Source of the DNA: Corydoras sp. C115
Lineage: Eukaryota; Chordata; Actinopteri; Siluriformes; Callichthyidae
Length of the DNA: 64,000 bases
Direction: 5' to 3'
NCBI GenBank assembly: GCA_019802505.1
Contig: JAFMOC010000038.1
Location: forward strand, 3,400,501-3,464,500
The translations under genes and the position numbers were made by a program. This document shows positions 46,768 to 58,375 of this stretch, one piece after another; position 1 is the stretch's first letter; the number at the start of each line of letters is the position of its first letter. The notes under the pieces are model-generated. The model was not told the origin of the DNA. It searched no databases and worked only from the letters and a program-made list of their open reading frames with translations.

Positions 46768-47870
46768 GCTTGACGGCTCCCTGAAATAAATCCTGAAGTG
46801 TTTCTCCACCCCAACTCTAAAGCTTGAATATCTCCTCGTTCAGCCGTCTCCGGCTCTCCTGCCAAAAGCATTTCTGTGTTATACCTAAACCTAAACACCA
46901 ATCAGAAGCTGAAAGGTGGCCTCTCCCAGGGGCTTATGGGACATCAGCACTGGAATGGAGACTGACCAGTGGCGTAAATTGACTCAAAAGAGAGGTGTTT
47001 GGGAGGAAATGGAGGAAAATGGATGAATGTGTTATTCCTTAAACTTTCAATTTATCCTGGCAGTAGTGACCATGGTGGCAGATGGGGAATAGCAAAGTGC
47101 TGAAGTAGCCAGTGACAGACTTAGTGTTTTTCCCTCTATTGGGGGAAGGCTTGCGAGTCGAGAACGTAATCCAAGAACACATTTACTCATGGTTCCTAGT
47201 GAAACTACTTTCCGGCACAGGACCGAAGAGGCAGTACTGCACAAAGAGGCTGTACATCTGACTGAGTGAGTGCAAAAAAGGCACAAATGCATCCTCCCAA
47301 AAGTACTTTTATGTCAGGAAGTCACGCAGCTGCCTTATTATTGGCTTACAGATGAACAGAGCTGCACTTGTCCATTCTTTTCACACTTCTGAGGCATTTC
47401 CTGCTCCCTAATGGTTATACCACAGCATTGCTTAATATTCTAGAAGAGAAATCTGTTTTTAAAAGAAAAATGTCCAGTTCCTACCCCTCATACAGCCTGC
47501 GAGAGACTATGGCCTATGAAATATTTCCAACATAAAAGTCGATGAGTAGTTTCCTCCACTTCAGGGTACAGGGTCCTTAGATCATTTACAAAATGTAGGG
47601 TTTAGCTGCTATTTTAGACTATAGAACCAAGATAACCAGAGAATTTAAAGCAATATGTAGCCAAAAATGACACACTGATGTAGAGTAAGGGGCTTTTCTT
47701 ACATTTACCAATTCAGTTAGCTTTAAGTTTTTTAGCTTATGGCTCTTTGCAAGCTGTGCAGTTTTACTACATGGTTTAAAACCTGAGACAATCCAATTTA
47801 TTGACCAAACTTAGATAAACAACAATGTGTGTCATAAATCGAGGTCATTAAGGCACCTGGGTGCATAGGC
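46768..47870. other. intron 2 sequence without recognised features
   Basis: Non-repetitive; no exon or transposon recognised. Confidence 0.5.
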
Positions 47871-48004
47871 TTAGTGGGGAAAAGCTTAAAGTGACCCACA
47901 CAGAGCCCTGACCTTAACCTTATGGAACACCATTAGGATGAACTCGATTCAGAGTCTGCACACCCATCATAAGTGCCAAAGGTTCTCACAGACACACTTT
48001 AAAA
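47871..48004 (+). pseudogene. Tc1-like transposase C-terminal remnant
   Basis: Forward frame reads SPDLNLMEHH, stop, DELDSESA, matching the PDLNPIEHLWDEL block of Tc1-like transposases with the Trp codon changed to TAG. Truncated on the right by a SINE-1. Confidence 0.6.
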
Positions 48005-48332
48005 TCTTTATTCATTCATTAGTTTCCACTTAATTCTCTGTAAGGGGATAGGGGAACATTCAGGAGAAAACATTCCAGGCGCTGGACAGACACCCAGGAC
48101 AGGGCGCCAATCTATGGCTGGGTACCCATTCACACACAAAGACTCTATAGGGGCAATTTAGATCAGCCAATTTGCTTTGAATCCATGTTTGTGGATTGTG
48201 GGAGGAAAACGGAGAACCTGGAGGAAACCCACGCGGACACAGTAAGAATACGAAAACCAGATGTGGATTTGAACCTGGATCCCCAGTGAAGCGAAGAGGG
48301 AACAACCTAACCACTAAGCCACTGTGCCGCCA
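48005..48332 (-). mobile_element. SINE-1 copy
   Basis: Reverse copy: attcattagtttccacttaa to aaccactaagccactgtgcc; moderately diverged. Confidence 0.88.
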
Positions 48333-48771
48333 TTTCAAAACCTTGTTTATAGAAAATAAAAGCTCTTATAGCTTAAAGCAGGACCAACTCACAATACGAT
48401 GGCATAAAAGCTGGTGTCCTTTTGTGTATCATTAAGTCCCTTTTACCCGCCTGAAGCCACCAAACTCTCATCCTTAGACCCAGCGCTCCTGTGTCCTAGT
48501 TTTCATTGACAATGACATGAGAGGAATTATTCTGTCAATTCAGTGCAGAAAAATATCCTTCAAAACCCTAACTATGTAACCAAACATCTGCTTTAGGCCA
48601 AATTCTCCATCCCATCCCACAGTGGACATCATCTGTTGGATCTCGTACCCTCTGGAAAAAGCTGCAGATGGACTATTAGACTAAAGAACATCTTCTATCT
48701 CAGTGCAATAAGAGAACTTACACCATCCAACACTGACACTACCATCCAGACATTAAATGTTCAGAAACAAC

Positions 48772-48985
48772 GCGCGGTAGCTTAGTGGTTAGGGCATTGG
48801 GCTATCAATCTGAAGGTTGGTGGTTCAAATCCCAGGTCCACTGCAGTTACCAGTGTGAATCCTTGAGCAAGACCCTTAACCCTCATTGCTCCAGGGATGT
48901 TGTGATTAACCCTGTGTTCACCTTGTTAGTCGCTTTGGATAAAAGCGTCTGCTAAATGACCAAATGTAAAAGTAATGTAAATGTA
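48772..48985 (+). mobile_element. SINE-2 copy, near full length
   Basis: cgcggtagcttagtggttag, ggtggttcaaatccc, gagcaagacccttaaccctc and gtcgctttggataaaagcgt; tail with repeated aaatgtaa. Confidence 0.92.
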
Positions 48986-49181
48986 ACATACTCAGGACAC
49001 AGGGTCACACTAGTCCACAGATTAAAATTACTGGACCTAATCTTGCACTTTTATTCATAAGTATTACTTTAATTAGCTTATTTATCTTTAAATTGTGCCC
49101 GTGTCCTGTTTTTTTGCACCTTGGAGATTGCTGAATAATTTTGGTGTAATGACAATAAGGGAATCTTATCTTAACTTTCAT

Positions 49182-49376
49182 TTAATTTGGTCACATAGCA
49201 GACATTTTTATCCAAAGAGACTTTCAAAGCGAGCACAGGGTTGGCCACAGCATCCCTGGAGCAATGAGGGTTAAGCGTCTTGCTCAAGAACCCGCTGTGG
49301 TAACTTCAGTGGGATTTAAACCCACAACCTTCAGATTGATAGCCCAACACCTTAACCACTGAGCTACCATGCCCTC
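49182..49376 (-). mobile_element. SINE-2 copy
   Basis: Reverse copy: ttttatccaaagagactttc, gggttaagcgtcttgctcaa and ttcagattgatagccc, ending accactgagctaccatgcc. Confidence 0.9.
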
Positions 49377-49970
49377 TTATTTTACCTTGTCTAACATCTT
49401 GTCATGACTTTACAATTACAAGATTTTGGGAAACTATTTCCAAGCCAACTCTTGTCATTGCATTGCTAGCTGTACCGAAGGCTTATTGTCCTTGCTTTAT
49501 TATCATTAGTGGCCTTTGATTAATTGCAGTAATAGCTGCAATAGTCATATGAGGACTGCCAAACCTATGAAAAGGAAGCATTAAAATAGATCTAATCTTT
49601 TTTTAATAAAGCCTCACCTTCTTCCAAGTCTCATTCCTCATTATCTTTACCATGGGAGCTTCTCTTGCCAATGTCATCCATTGGTATATCACTAAGGAGT
49701 TGGCTATTGTGAAACGGCTTCTGGACAATGTGTTGTGTAAAAGGTGGGCAGCAAATGAAACCGCTTTTTTTATTGTGTTTCATATGCGTAAAGCCTCAAA
49801 GGAATAAAACCCACGTGTGAATTCAGGAGTTTTCTGCATGTAAATTGATTTGCTTCAACCCTCTACTAGCTATATTAAGTGAGTAAGGAAAAGAAAGCAC
49901 ATGATTCATAAATATACCAGCGAGCCTTGTTCTTTAAGGATAGACTAAGGATAAAACGGGAGGCACTCAC
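49377..49970. other. intron 2 sequence adjoining the ATG exon
   Basis: Non-repetitive; nothing recognised beyond the donor GTGAGT at its right end. Confidence 0.5.
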
Positions 49971-50165
49971 CACAGTGAAGTTCATGACCTTCAAAATCCA
50001 GATGGTTAGAGCAAGGTTAACAATCATAGTGACGAGAAGGAGAAGGATGAAGAAGTAAAGACAGCGTTTCCGCCATCCGTAGATGCCCACTGGGTAAGGA
50101 GCAGGACAGCCTGGCCTTTGAAGGGCATTTGGCTGAGATGCCAAAATATACTGCTCCTGGGTCAT
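49971..50165 (-). CDS. sgcz: sgcz coding exon with start-like ATG and transmembrane helix
   Basis: This exon carries 65 codons, from MTQEQYILA to MNFTV. It encodes the short cytoplasmic tail, the family signature GIYGWRKRCLYFF (residues about 28-39) and a hydrophobic helix at about residues 36-57, preceded by WRKR, which fits type II (N-in) topology. NFT at residues 62-64 is a possible N-glycosylation sequon just outside the membrane. The acceptor (TTATCTTCAG) ends directly before the ATG, and the donor is GTGAGT (phase 0). In mammals an upstream exon adds a few residues before the matching Met, so this ATG may be an internal Met or the fish start. No upstream exon was recognised to the right. 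Exon borders are sequence-derived and in frame with the next exon. Confidence 0.95.
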
Positions 50166-50580
50166 CTGAAGATAAATAGACAGAGAAGACTGTTAGTTTA
50201 ATTACATATTACTGGCTTGTTTTACTAAAATGTACTATTATACAAGAGCAAAGGGCATATGTTCAATTGCAGGGTCTGCCAGAAGCCGCTTGTGTCTTAA
50301 AAGCCAGCTTTTATCATTCATAATGACTAAAAACCTTTTGTGGCTTACAAAACCATGCTCCCTCCTAGATCATAATCAGTCAAGTGTATAAGCTCCTGCT
50401 CCTGTTTTGTGATCTGAATGTATCTGCTTTGTCTAAGATTTAAACCGGCCGGTACGACTGTTTTCATAATCAGTGCAATGCAGTTTGATGGCGTTCTGTG
50501 AGGAAGCACTTCACCAAATGTTACTGAAAATGTTGCTCAAACAGGGAGATTATCATTTTTAATGATACATATTATCAGAT

Positions 50581-50970
50581 GGGCGGCATGGTGGCTTAGT
50601 GGTTAGCACATTCACCTCTCAGCTTTAGGGATTCCCGATTCAAATCCCAATCTGGGTGGAGTTTCCATGTTCTCCCCGTGTCGCGTGAGTTTCCTCTGGG
50701 TTCTCCAGTTTCCTCCCACAGTCCAAAAACATGGATCAAGGTCACATGGATCACACACACAGACATACACACAAACATACACTATATGGGGCAATTTGAA
50801 AAATTCAATTGACCTTGATCCATGTTTTTCGACTGTGGTAGGAAACCGGAGAACCCGGAGGAAACCAACCCGAACGCAGGGAGAACATGGAAACTCCACC
50901 CTGATTGGGATTCGAACCGGGAATCCCTAGCACTGAGAGGAGAACTTGCTAACCACTAAACCACTGTGTT
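50581..50970. mobile_element. fold-back pair of SINE-1 5' halves
   Basis: A forward 5' half (50581-50744, gggcggcatggtggcttagt to catggatcaaggtca) faces a reverse piece (50745-50970) that contains tgaccttgatccatg and runs back to ctaaccactaaaccactgtg. The two arms (about 165 bases each) can pair across a loop of about 60 bases. Confidence 0.88.
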
Positions 50971-52120
50971 TCATTCCAATCCCACTCAATTAATCTGAAA
51001 TCCTGAATATAAATAAAAATTCTATTTAGTGAGAATCCAAAATTATTACACTTAATACTCTACAAAACTTTAATAGTTTGGCGATATCAACCTAATTTGG
51101 CAAACTTTGAAGCAGCAATGATTTTGTTAAACTGCTCACACTGTAAGTTATTCTAATTCCAGTGGGCAACCTAACCCCTAACCATCCATTTCTAAGTTTT
51201 AAGACAAGTTGCCTGTTTTGGTATCATATGTGTTCCATAAATATTCATGGAGTGAATCAATCTGTGTGGGTGTAAAGAAGTTTGGAGGAGTTATTAATTG
51301 TTTATAGCCTTTTCAAATGCAAAAAAGCAACAGGTCACACTCTGTTCTCCCTCCCTCTCGTTTAGCCTGAAGTCTTTCGCCTCTATAAATATCATGCGTT
51401 AAAGAGGCAGATATATTTTTTTTCTTTCATTTTTTTTGTTCTCGATCTCACTCTTCCTCCTCTGCCCTCGTCTCCCACTCACTTTTCATTCCATAGCATT
51501 CTTGGGTAAGTAAATTCTGCTTGCTTTTTTTTAACTGTAAGTTATTTTTCACTTGTCACTTTTCTAACTTTTCCTTCTACCTCTGGTATTTTTTCTTTGC
51601 CATTTTTTAAGAAGCTTTTTTTTCTGCCAAAGTGGATTTGACAAGAAAAAGTTCTATTATGGTTTTCTAAATCATCCATCATTTAGGGCCTGGTCACTTT
51701 ACCCAAGTTTTCAATCAACACAATTACTTAAAAAAAAAAAAAAAAAAAACACCAAATGTCAGTTTTACTTCCCTGTACAAAATATGAATATAGCATAGGT
51801 TGCTACATTTGGACCTTTATATGTTCTCCAGATGAATTGATTGTGGTGACACTACATTTTCCCATAGAGGCCATGCAACTGCAAACCGAGAGTGTGGCAG
51901 GGGCATAGAAGACAATCAGACAATGCTGGGGGAGTATGGAACCAAAAGCAAAAGAAGATAAGATGTGCATATTATATAAATCAGGTCTAAACATAGAACA
52001 CGGAGACACATTAAAGTGGTTATGACAGAAGAAGATGCCAGGGTGGCATTGCTCATTGTTCCAGAAGACAATATGGGGATCACCATCAATCAGAGGATTG
52101 TAGATAATGCCACTTTCGCA
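50971..52120. other. intron 1 sequence without recognised features
   Basis: T-rich at 51415-51620 and an A run at 51730-51748; no exon recognised. An upstream sgcz exon was looked for and not found. Confidence 0.45.
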
Positions 52121-52121
52121 T

Positions 52122-52146
52122 ATATATATATATATATATATATATA
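52122..52146. repeat. short (AT)n microsatellite
   Basis: About 25 bases of AT repeat. Confidence 0.9.
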
Positions 52147-52427
52147 GGAAGCCAACAGACAAGAGTATTTTAGGGGATCTTGGCGGCTATATGCTGGAGA
52201 GCAGATGAGAAGAACCCATGGGCCAACAGAGTTACTTGGTTCAGAGTTCAGCTTGTTACACTGAGACACAGACATGGTGTCATTGTTTTAACAAAGTTGG
52301 AAGCATGTCCAAAATACCTGTTATTTACACTGACTCATAGAAATGGGTTAATTAAGACGGGAAAGATAAGTCCAAATACTTTTGTCCCAATTTTGTCCAT
52401 CTTAAGTCACATGTAGTATTAACGTCC

Positions 52428-52685
52428 AGCCATTATCTTCCACTCAACACTATGCAAGGGTTGTGAGTGGTTACCCATGCCCATCCAGGGGAGAACGTAT
52501 TGGGTGCTGGGTAGATAAACCCAGGACAGGGAGCCAATTCATTGCTCAGCACACATTCACTCACACACATTACATAAGGGCAATCCAGTGCAGCCAATTT
52601 ACCTTAAACCCATATTATTGGAGGAAAACTGAGGAACCCAGAAAAATCACATGCAGACAGGGAAAGTAAATGGAAACCTTACGCA
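52428..52685 (-). mobile_element. old SINE-1 copy
   Basis: Reverse copy: cagccattatcttccactca, ccatgcccatccaggggag and ttggaggaaaactgagg; head lost. Confidence 0.8.
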
Positions 52686-53094
52686 GAACAACATTGCAGT
52701 TTATATGAAATTATGTAATATTTATGAACTGAATTGTCATGCCAAGAGACAGAAATAGTTTTTAAAGCACTAAATAAACAAATGTGTTATGAAATGGCGG
52801 CACAGTGTTGCTTTGCAAAACCATTGTATATTCTTGGATATTTTATTAGGTGCTCTTAAATCCTATGATGTAAACTAGGTACGTGCAAACCATGCATCAC
52901 TGAGTTATATAAGCGCCATTGACATAATGCAGCTTAAAAAATGTCTTATTTTCTTGACTGTGAGTGGTGTGTCAAATGTGGCGTTTAGAGCTTTACACAA
53001 GCAAAACCCTGGTGTCATAAGAATCTAGAAAATATGGTTAAGAACTTTAGCATTTTTAATCAACCACTTCCAAATCTCCTCTCTCTGATCTGGT

Positions 53095-53401
53095 CACAAA
53101 CCTGGCTCATTCCTGCAGATTTATTCTGTACAGCATCAGGATGATCAGACGTGTTCTGACTGAGCAGGCTGTTAGTCCAAGCCCTCAACCTGTATTAGCT
53201 CAACTACTGCAATGCACTGCTTGCTCATCTCCCATCTTACGCGATCTAGCCTCTTCAGCTGATCCAGAGTTCTAAATTCTCTTACTACTCATCCCTCTCC
53301 ATTGCCAAGAAGATTGTAAAATCAAAATGGACATCTTATTAATTTCTATGTAGATTCTTTTAGACAAAAGTGTCTGTTAAAAGGACCAAATGTACATCAT
53401 T
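53095..53401 (+). mobile_element. LINE ORF2 remnant with SINE-2-like tail
   Basis: agcatcaggatgatcagacg, then ctcaactactgcaatgcact and atcttacgcgatctagcc match a LINE reverse-transcriptase 3' coding region (LDYCNALL-type block). The end, ttttagacaaaagtgtctgt, is a decayed form of the SINE-2 tail. Confidence 0.55.
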
Positions 53402-53575
53402 GTTATCCAAAGTGAATTACAAAGTGAGCACAGGGTTGATACAGCATCCCTGGAGCAGTGAGGGTTAAGGGACTTGTTTAAGGACCCACATTGGTAACTT
53501 CAGTGGACCTGGGGTTTGAACCCACAACATTAATTAATAGCCCAACACCTTAACCACTGAGCTACTACGCCAAGG
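53402..53575 (-). mobile_element. SINE-2 copy
   Basis: Reverse copy: gttatccaaagtgaattaca, gggttaagggacttgtttaa and aaccactgagctactacgcc. Confidence 0.87.
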
Positions 53576-53765
53576 TCAACCAAAAAAACAATGTTGACTT
53601 TAAAACTGGTGCTCAAATGAGACTAGAGTTTTAGTAGAGAGCTCCATAAAGTCTCACATTGTGCTCAGATTTGCCAACAAACAATTAACTGGATATGTAC
53701 TAAAGACAGGATTCTTAATACTAACTAAACCATTTCTAATCCAAAGACTAAGCACTGTTTCACTC

Positions 53766-54073
53766 TCATCTTATTATCTTCTGCCTAATCCTCTGCTAGG
53801 GTTGCCGGGCAGATTTTGGCGCTGGGCAGATACACCCAGAACAGGGCGCCAATCCAATACTTGGCACAAATTCACTTGCACAGACTAACACACATTAATT
53901 AGGGGCAATTTAGAGCAGCCAATTTACCTTGAATCCATTTTTTTGCACTGTAGGAGGAAACAGGAGAAACCAAAGAAATCCCAAACGGACACAGAGAGAA
54001 CATGGAAACTCCACCAAGTTCGGGATTGGAACCTGGATCCCCAGCGCTGAGAGGTAAACATGCTAACCACTCC
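53766..54073 (-). mobile_element. old SINE-1 copy
   Basis: Reverse copy: ttattatcttctgcctaatc, ggcgctgggcagatacaccc and ctgagaggtaaacatgctaa; the first bases of the head are gone. Confidence 0.85.
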
Positions 54074-54360
54074 CGAATTGTGTCAACTGTTTCAGTCCTC
54101 ACACTGTGAATTACATCTTCACTTTTATTCATATCGATAGCCGAACATCTAACTTTTAACATATGAATTCATATTTTCTTTTTAGAACCCTGTGATTCTG
54201 TAGATAATGTCTCATCTTTGTCTTATAGTATTTTTATTCAAACAAATTTTCAGAGAAAGTTGATCCCTAAATAAGACATTATTGAGTATCACAAATAAAT
54301 CTCTGAAGACATTAACATTTAAGTATTAAAAATTTCCTCTGTATGGTCTCCTGAAGTTGC

Positions 54361-54760
54361 TTACATATTCTATAATGATCTCTGGATCTGCTCCATCTTA
54401 CCTGCACTCTATTTCCCAGAGACAAGGTTCAGTTGGTTCATTGCACTCTAGTGACGACTGTCGCCTGGTGCTTCAACCTCCAATGGTGCTAATTTACACA
54501 TCATATTTTTCACCACTGCTAAATGGTGGAATGATCTTCCTACATCTGAGACATTTAGCATTTTCAAAACCTCCTAAAGAGCTCCTTCATAAGCACTGTC
54601 TGTAATACAGATAAATCATGTAAGAAACAGGTCATGGAGGAACTTGTACATTGAACCAGATCAACACTGATCAGCAGTTACGCTTTGACATACGGATTTT
54701 AGGATATTTTTTTATTTAATTGCTTTGAATAGAAGCCTCTTCAAAGTGACTGAATGTGAC
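54361..54760 (+). mobile_element. LINE ORF2 C-terminal remnant
   Basis: A broken frame reads WWNDLPTSETFSIFKTS then a stop, corresponding to the WWNELPTSIR...SIFKK end of a common teleost LINE ORF2 as remembered. It is followed by ttgctttgaatagaagcctc, a decayed SINE-2-type tail. Confidence 0.65.
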
Positions 54761-55915
54761 ACATGTAAGTAAGAGATGCTGGACTCTGACCCAAGTTTTG
54801 ACCGTTGTTTTATATATAATTCTGCTTCTTTCAAAGCTACTCTGGACGTATTTAAGTCGATGTCTAGGCAACACCAGACCTCTGAAATAGACCATTTGTT
54901 TAACTGATAACCTGATGAATCACATCGTACATCTCCGAGAGCTCTTTGTAAGCATTTTCCTTCACGTACTGGAAAAAGTCAAAGGGCTTAAGTAGTCTCA
55001 ATTAGAATTACAAATGTAGGTGTGTGTGTTTACCCAGAGGAAGAGATGAGATCCTCGACACAAAGCAAACACGGCTGGAAAATATCACTCGGCCTTCCGT
55101 GTTTTCTCCCAATCAATATCAATGTGATATCTCTTGCTTCAATTTCATGTGTCGACTCATGAGCACCCGGCAGCTAACTCTAAGCAGAATTAACAAATCA
55201 ATACATCACTTTAAAAAAAAAGGCCACAGCGGCCAGGGACATCATTTAATGTGGGCCAGACAGCGACTGAAGATTTGCAGCTAATTAAACACTGCCATTT
55301 CTGAACGAGCTCTGGCACTTTGCAGCCACTTGTATCAGTGGTCCGGTCATGTCTACAGCCGAGAAAAGAACATGGCATAAAACCTATGATTAGACTGCAA
55401 TGAGTTTGCACTTCTTGACAAAGACAAACCCAAGGCTAGTGGTTAACCTCCAATAATACACCCTGTCCAGTCCTCAAGCTAATAATCCAACATTTAAACA
55501 TTAGTATGATGAATAGGAATCATTTATATGGACGGCTGAAACACTGAGCGTAAAAATGCACAATTATTCGACAGACATTTCAATACACAGGGACTTGCTA
55601 AAGCTTAAGAGTCTTGCTTAAGGGCACTGCAGAAACATAATGGTTCTAAAGTTTAGTTCCTCAGCACTTAAAACAGTTTTATTAGCATTTCACCTGGCAA
55701 TTAACCGAGTGGTTACAAAACCTTCATTCTGTGGTTAGTAAGACGTTTGTTGTTTCTGGGTGTTTTGGGATTTTTGGTGGTCAACTCAGTCAGAAGGTGT
55801 GGGCCTGGTAGCAGTAAGTTTCTGCATTGCTGGCTTTGTGTCTGCCCTGAAAGTACTTCTGGGATTTGATGGCTTAAAGCTTTTTTTGGGGGGGCCTTAT
55901 GTGAGTGTTAATCAG
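54761..55915. other. intron 1 sequence without recognised features
   Basis: Mostly non-repetitive; 55020-55430 is complex and repeat-free. A SINE-2-like word (gagtcttgcttaagggcac) occurs near 55610. Confidence 0.45.
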
Positions 55916-55996
55916 TGTAGTTCCCCATGCCCAACTGGGGAGCAGGTTTCAGGCATTGGGCAGATACACCCAGGACAGGGTGCCAATCTATTGCTT

Positions 55997-56040
<44 letters not shown>

Positions 56041-56190
56041 TATGGGCAATCAAGAGATCTAGAATGGACTGTGGGAGAAAACCGGAGAAAGCCGAGGTAA
56101 CTCATGCAGACATGGAGAGAACATGGAAACTCCACTCAGAATGGGATTCGAGAGGCAAACGTGCTAACCACTAAGCCACCGTGCCACCCA
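55916..56190 (-). mobile_element. old SINE-1 copy with expanded (AC)n
   Basis: Reverse copy; its AC-rich middle has grown into a 40-base AC run at about 55998-56037. Ends ctaagccaccgtgccaccc. Confidence 0.85.
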
Positions 56191-56214
56191 AATCTAAAAA
56201 CATTTGGCTGGAAT

Positions 56215-56281
56215 ATGTTATTCTCCTGACAACATGGATACAATGTCAGTTGGCTACTCCAAATTGCCCCTATATAATGTG

Positions 56282-56325
<44 letters not shown>

Positions 56326-56445
56326 TGCGATGCCCCACGATTAGTGTATTTGCCCAGCACCCAATATGTTCTTCCCTGGATGGGCATGGGGAACCCCCCT
56401 GCAACCCTAGTAGAGAATTAATTGGAATATAATGGATGGATGGAT
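56215..56445 (+). mobile_element. old SINE-1 3' part with expanded (GT)n
   Basis: Forward copy (ggctactccaaattgcccct, ccctggatgggcatgggga, ataatggatggatggatg) with a GT run at 56285-56325. It faces the preceding reverse copy. Confidence 0.83.
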
Positions 56446-57215
56446 GAAATCTGGTGCCAAGTCCTGATTTTGTTTAAGTTGTGACATTCATACAAGTAAA
56501 ACTGAGAAAACATCCTAACTCTGTCCAAAATTGAAACAAAATTTTGACTTGAAGCTTAACAAACCAAGAAAGCAGCGTTGCTGAACCTGGTTCAGCATAA
56601 TGCCAGTCTTCCTTAAGTCATGAGAAGCATGATGATGCCATTGTGTTTCCTCTTAGCAGTGTTGTATTTTCCTCGAGTGACGAACAAGTGGTTAAGATAT
56701 TCAGTGGCTGAGTGCCCGCTTATCCCTACAGCATCGTTTTCCTCTCTAAAGAGCGGGTGATGAGGATTGGGGCGACAGCTGCATGGCTCCACTACAGCTT
56801 TGCAGCACTCTTTAGACACAAAATCCCAGCAACACCAATGGCATATTAACAGCTGGGAAAACATGTATTAGTGAGAAGAGCTTGTGGGAGACAGGTGTGC
56901 ATGGTTTGGATGTGGTTTGCTTAATGCAAAACAAACACGAGAGAAATGACTGGAGAGGTTGAAAGGCCCGGCAGACAAAAGTAAATCATATTTAAAGTTG
57001 TTGTTTTGCTTTTGGAATTTTACATCGTTTTAATGAGTTTATTAAAAATGGATGTAGTAGATTTAAAATTCTAGCTCTAACTGTAATGTCATGCACCTGA
57101 CACCAACATTTATGTTAATGTTAAGTTAATCTAGTGCTCAGTGCTGGGTCTTTACATAAGGTCATTTTTACATGGGGACATTTTTACATAAGGTCATTTA
57201 GTGGGTGCTAAAGTA
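56446..57215. other. intron 1 sequence without recognised features
   Basis: Non-repetitive; a short direct repeat (ttacataaggtcattt) at about 57155 and 57186. Confidence 0.45.
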
Positions 57216-57219
57216 CACT

Positions 57220-57355
57220 ATCCAAAGTGGGGTGTCTCAGTCTATGTGGAGTTTTAATGTTTTCCCCATGTCCACGTGGTTCGAACACCCGGATTGGGAT
57301 TCGAACCTGGATCCCCAGCACTAAGAGGCGAATGTTCTAACCACTAAGCCACCAG
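57220..57355. mobile_element. inverted SINE-1 fragments
   Basis: A short forward piece (ctatgtggagttttaatg to catgtccacgtgg) is joined to a reverse tRNA-like piece (gattgggattcgaacctgg to aaccactaagccacc). Confidence 0.7.
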
Positions 57356-58181
57356 ATTCTTATAATTCTTTCAAAATTTAATTCAAGCATAATGAGTAAG
57401 AAATATATAATGCATATGATGTTTCAAATGTGTTAACATGCCTTTTGTTTTGGATTTTTCTGTTCTGACATCAAACTATATGTAGTCTACATTAAAATAT
57501 ACACTCCACTTTAAATTTAGCCTAATTAAGTATTTTATTCACAGATCATGAGTTTCTGTTATTGTACAGCTAAAAATAAAGCACTGTGAAAATGAAGATG
57601 TATATCTATTATAAAAAATTGCTGGAAATGTCATGAAAAAATACATAAAATAAAATAGTTGAAAAACACAGGCAATTCAAGCATTTTTTTTTAAGTTTGC
57701 TGTCAAATTCATCTGACAGAAAACCCTGCTTGGTTCTGTTTTTTTGGCAAATTATCTTTCCTGGAGTTCTTGTATTATTGACTTTTGTTTGCTTTCCTAT
57801 TGCGTGCTGATTTATTTGTCTTCGTGACACAGCATGGGCATTGACGTGGCGCCAAACTGCTTCTTGTCACACTACCAGGGGAAGCTAATTAGGCTGGCAT
57901 CTTAGGGCTTGCTTAGGGACTAACACTAAAAAAAGCACACTAATTCAAATGACACTACCATTGAGCCATCTGCATATGCAATAAACTACGGTTTGGTTCC
58001 ATCCAAGTTTCTCAGATGTTTACAGAATGTTTGTAAAATTGGATTTTTTTCAAAAACTTGACTGAGATAAAACTTGTGAAATAAACTATACTGTAAGTAC
58101 TACAGAAGCAGGAATTCATACTTTAGTTAAATTGGATTCGTTGAGTTTTAACATTCTCTTTTTCATTTTGCACACCGAACT
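57356..58181. other. intron 1 sequence without recognised features
   Basis: AT-rich, non-repetitive. Confidence 0.5.
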
Positions 58182-58375
58182 TACCAATGTGGGTCGTTGG
58201 GCAAGGCCCTTAACCCTTATTGCTTCAGGAGGGCTCTATCACGGCTGACCCTGTACTCTAACTCTAACCATCGATTGGGGATACTTGTACGTTCCATCTA
58301 TTCATTATCTTCCTCTTTATCCTCTACTAGGGTTCAGGTGGGCGTTCCCCATGCCCAGGGGAGAACATTTCGCCC
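58182..58375. mobile_element. SINE-2 fragment (+) joined to SINE-1 fragment (-)
   Basis: ttaccaatgtgggtcgttgg and aaggcccttaacccttattg (SINE-2, 58182-58286) are followed by attatcttcctctttatcc and ttccccatgcccaggggaga (SINE-1 tail in reverse, about 58293-58375). Confidence 0.72.

Larger units (their letters stand above)
5618..50165 (-). other. sgcz: zeta-sarcoglycan gene, internal part (five coding exons)
   Basis: Five exons on the minus strand splice to one continuous reading frame of 581 coding bases (about 194 residues). The product belongs to the gamma/delta/zeta-sarcoglycan family: type II single-pass membrane glycoproteins of the dystrophin-associated complex in muscle and some other tissues. 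Zeta is preferred over delta and gamma because of the start MTQEQYILA, the YPVGIYGWRKRCLYFF block, DGMGNLRVTKEGVRLEGISE, DSPLVLQSDRNVTVNAR and VEAQCQRFEV; delta and gamma differ at many of these places. Exon sizes (195, 102, 88, 123, 73) and phases (0, 0, 1, 1, 2) all agree. The 5' exon and the final exons with the Cys-rich C-terminus are outside the window. Assignment is from remembered family sequence, not a database search. Confidence 0.93.

Noticed and set aside
49971..50165. Delta- or gamma-sarcoglycan instead of zeta
   Set aside because: The cytoplasmic start, YPVGIYGW, the SPLVLQSDRNVTVNAR block and SVETPHIRAEP all favour zeta; delta and gamma differ at these positions as remembered.
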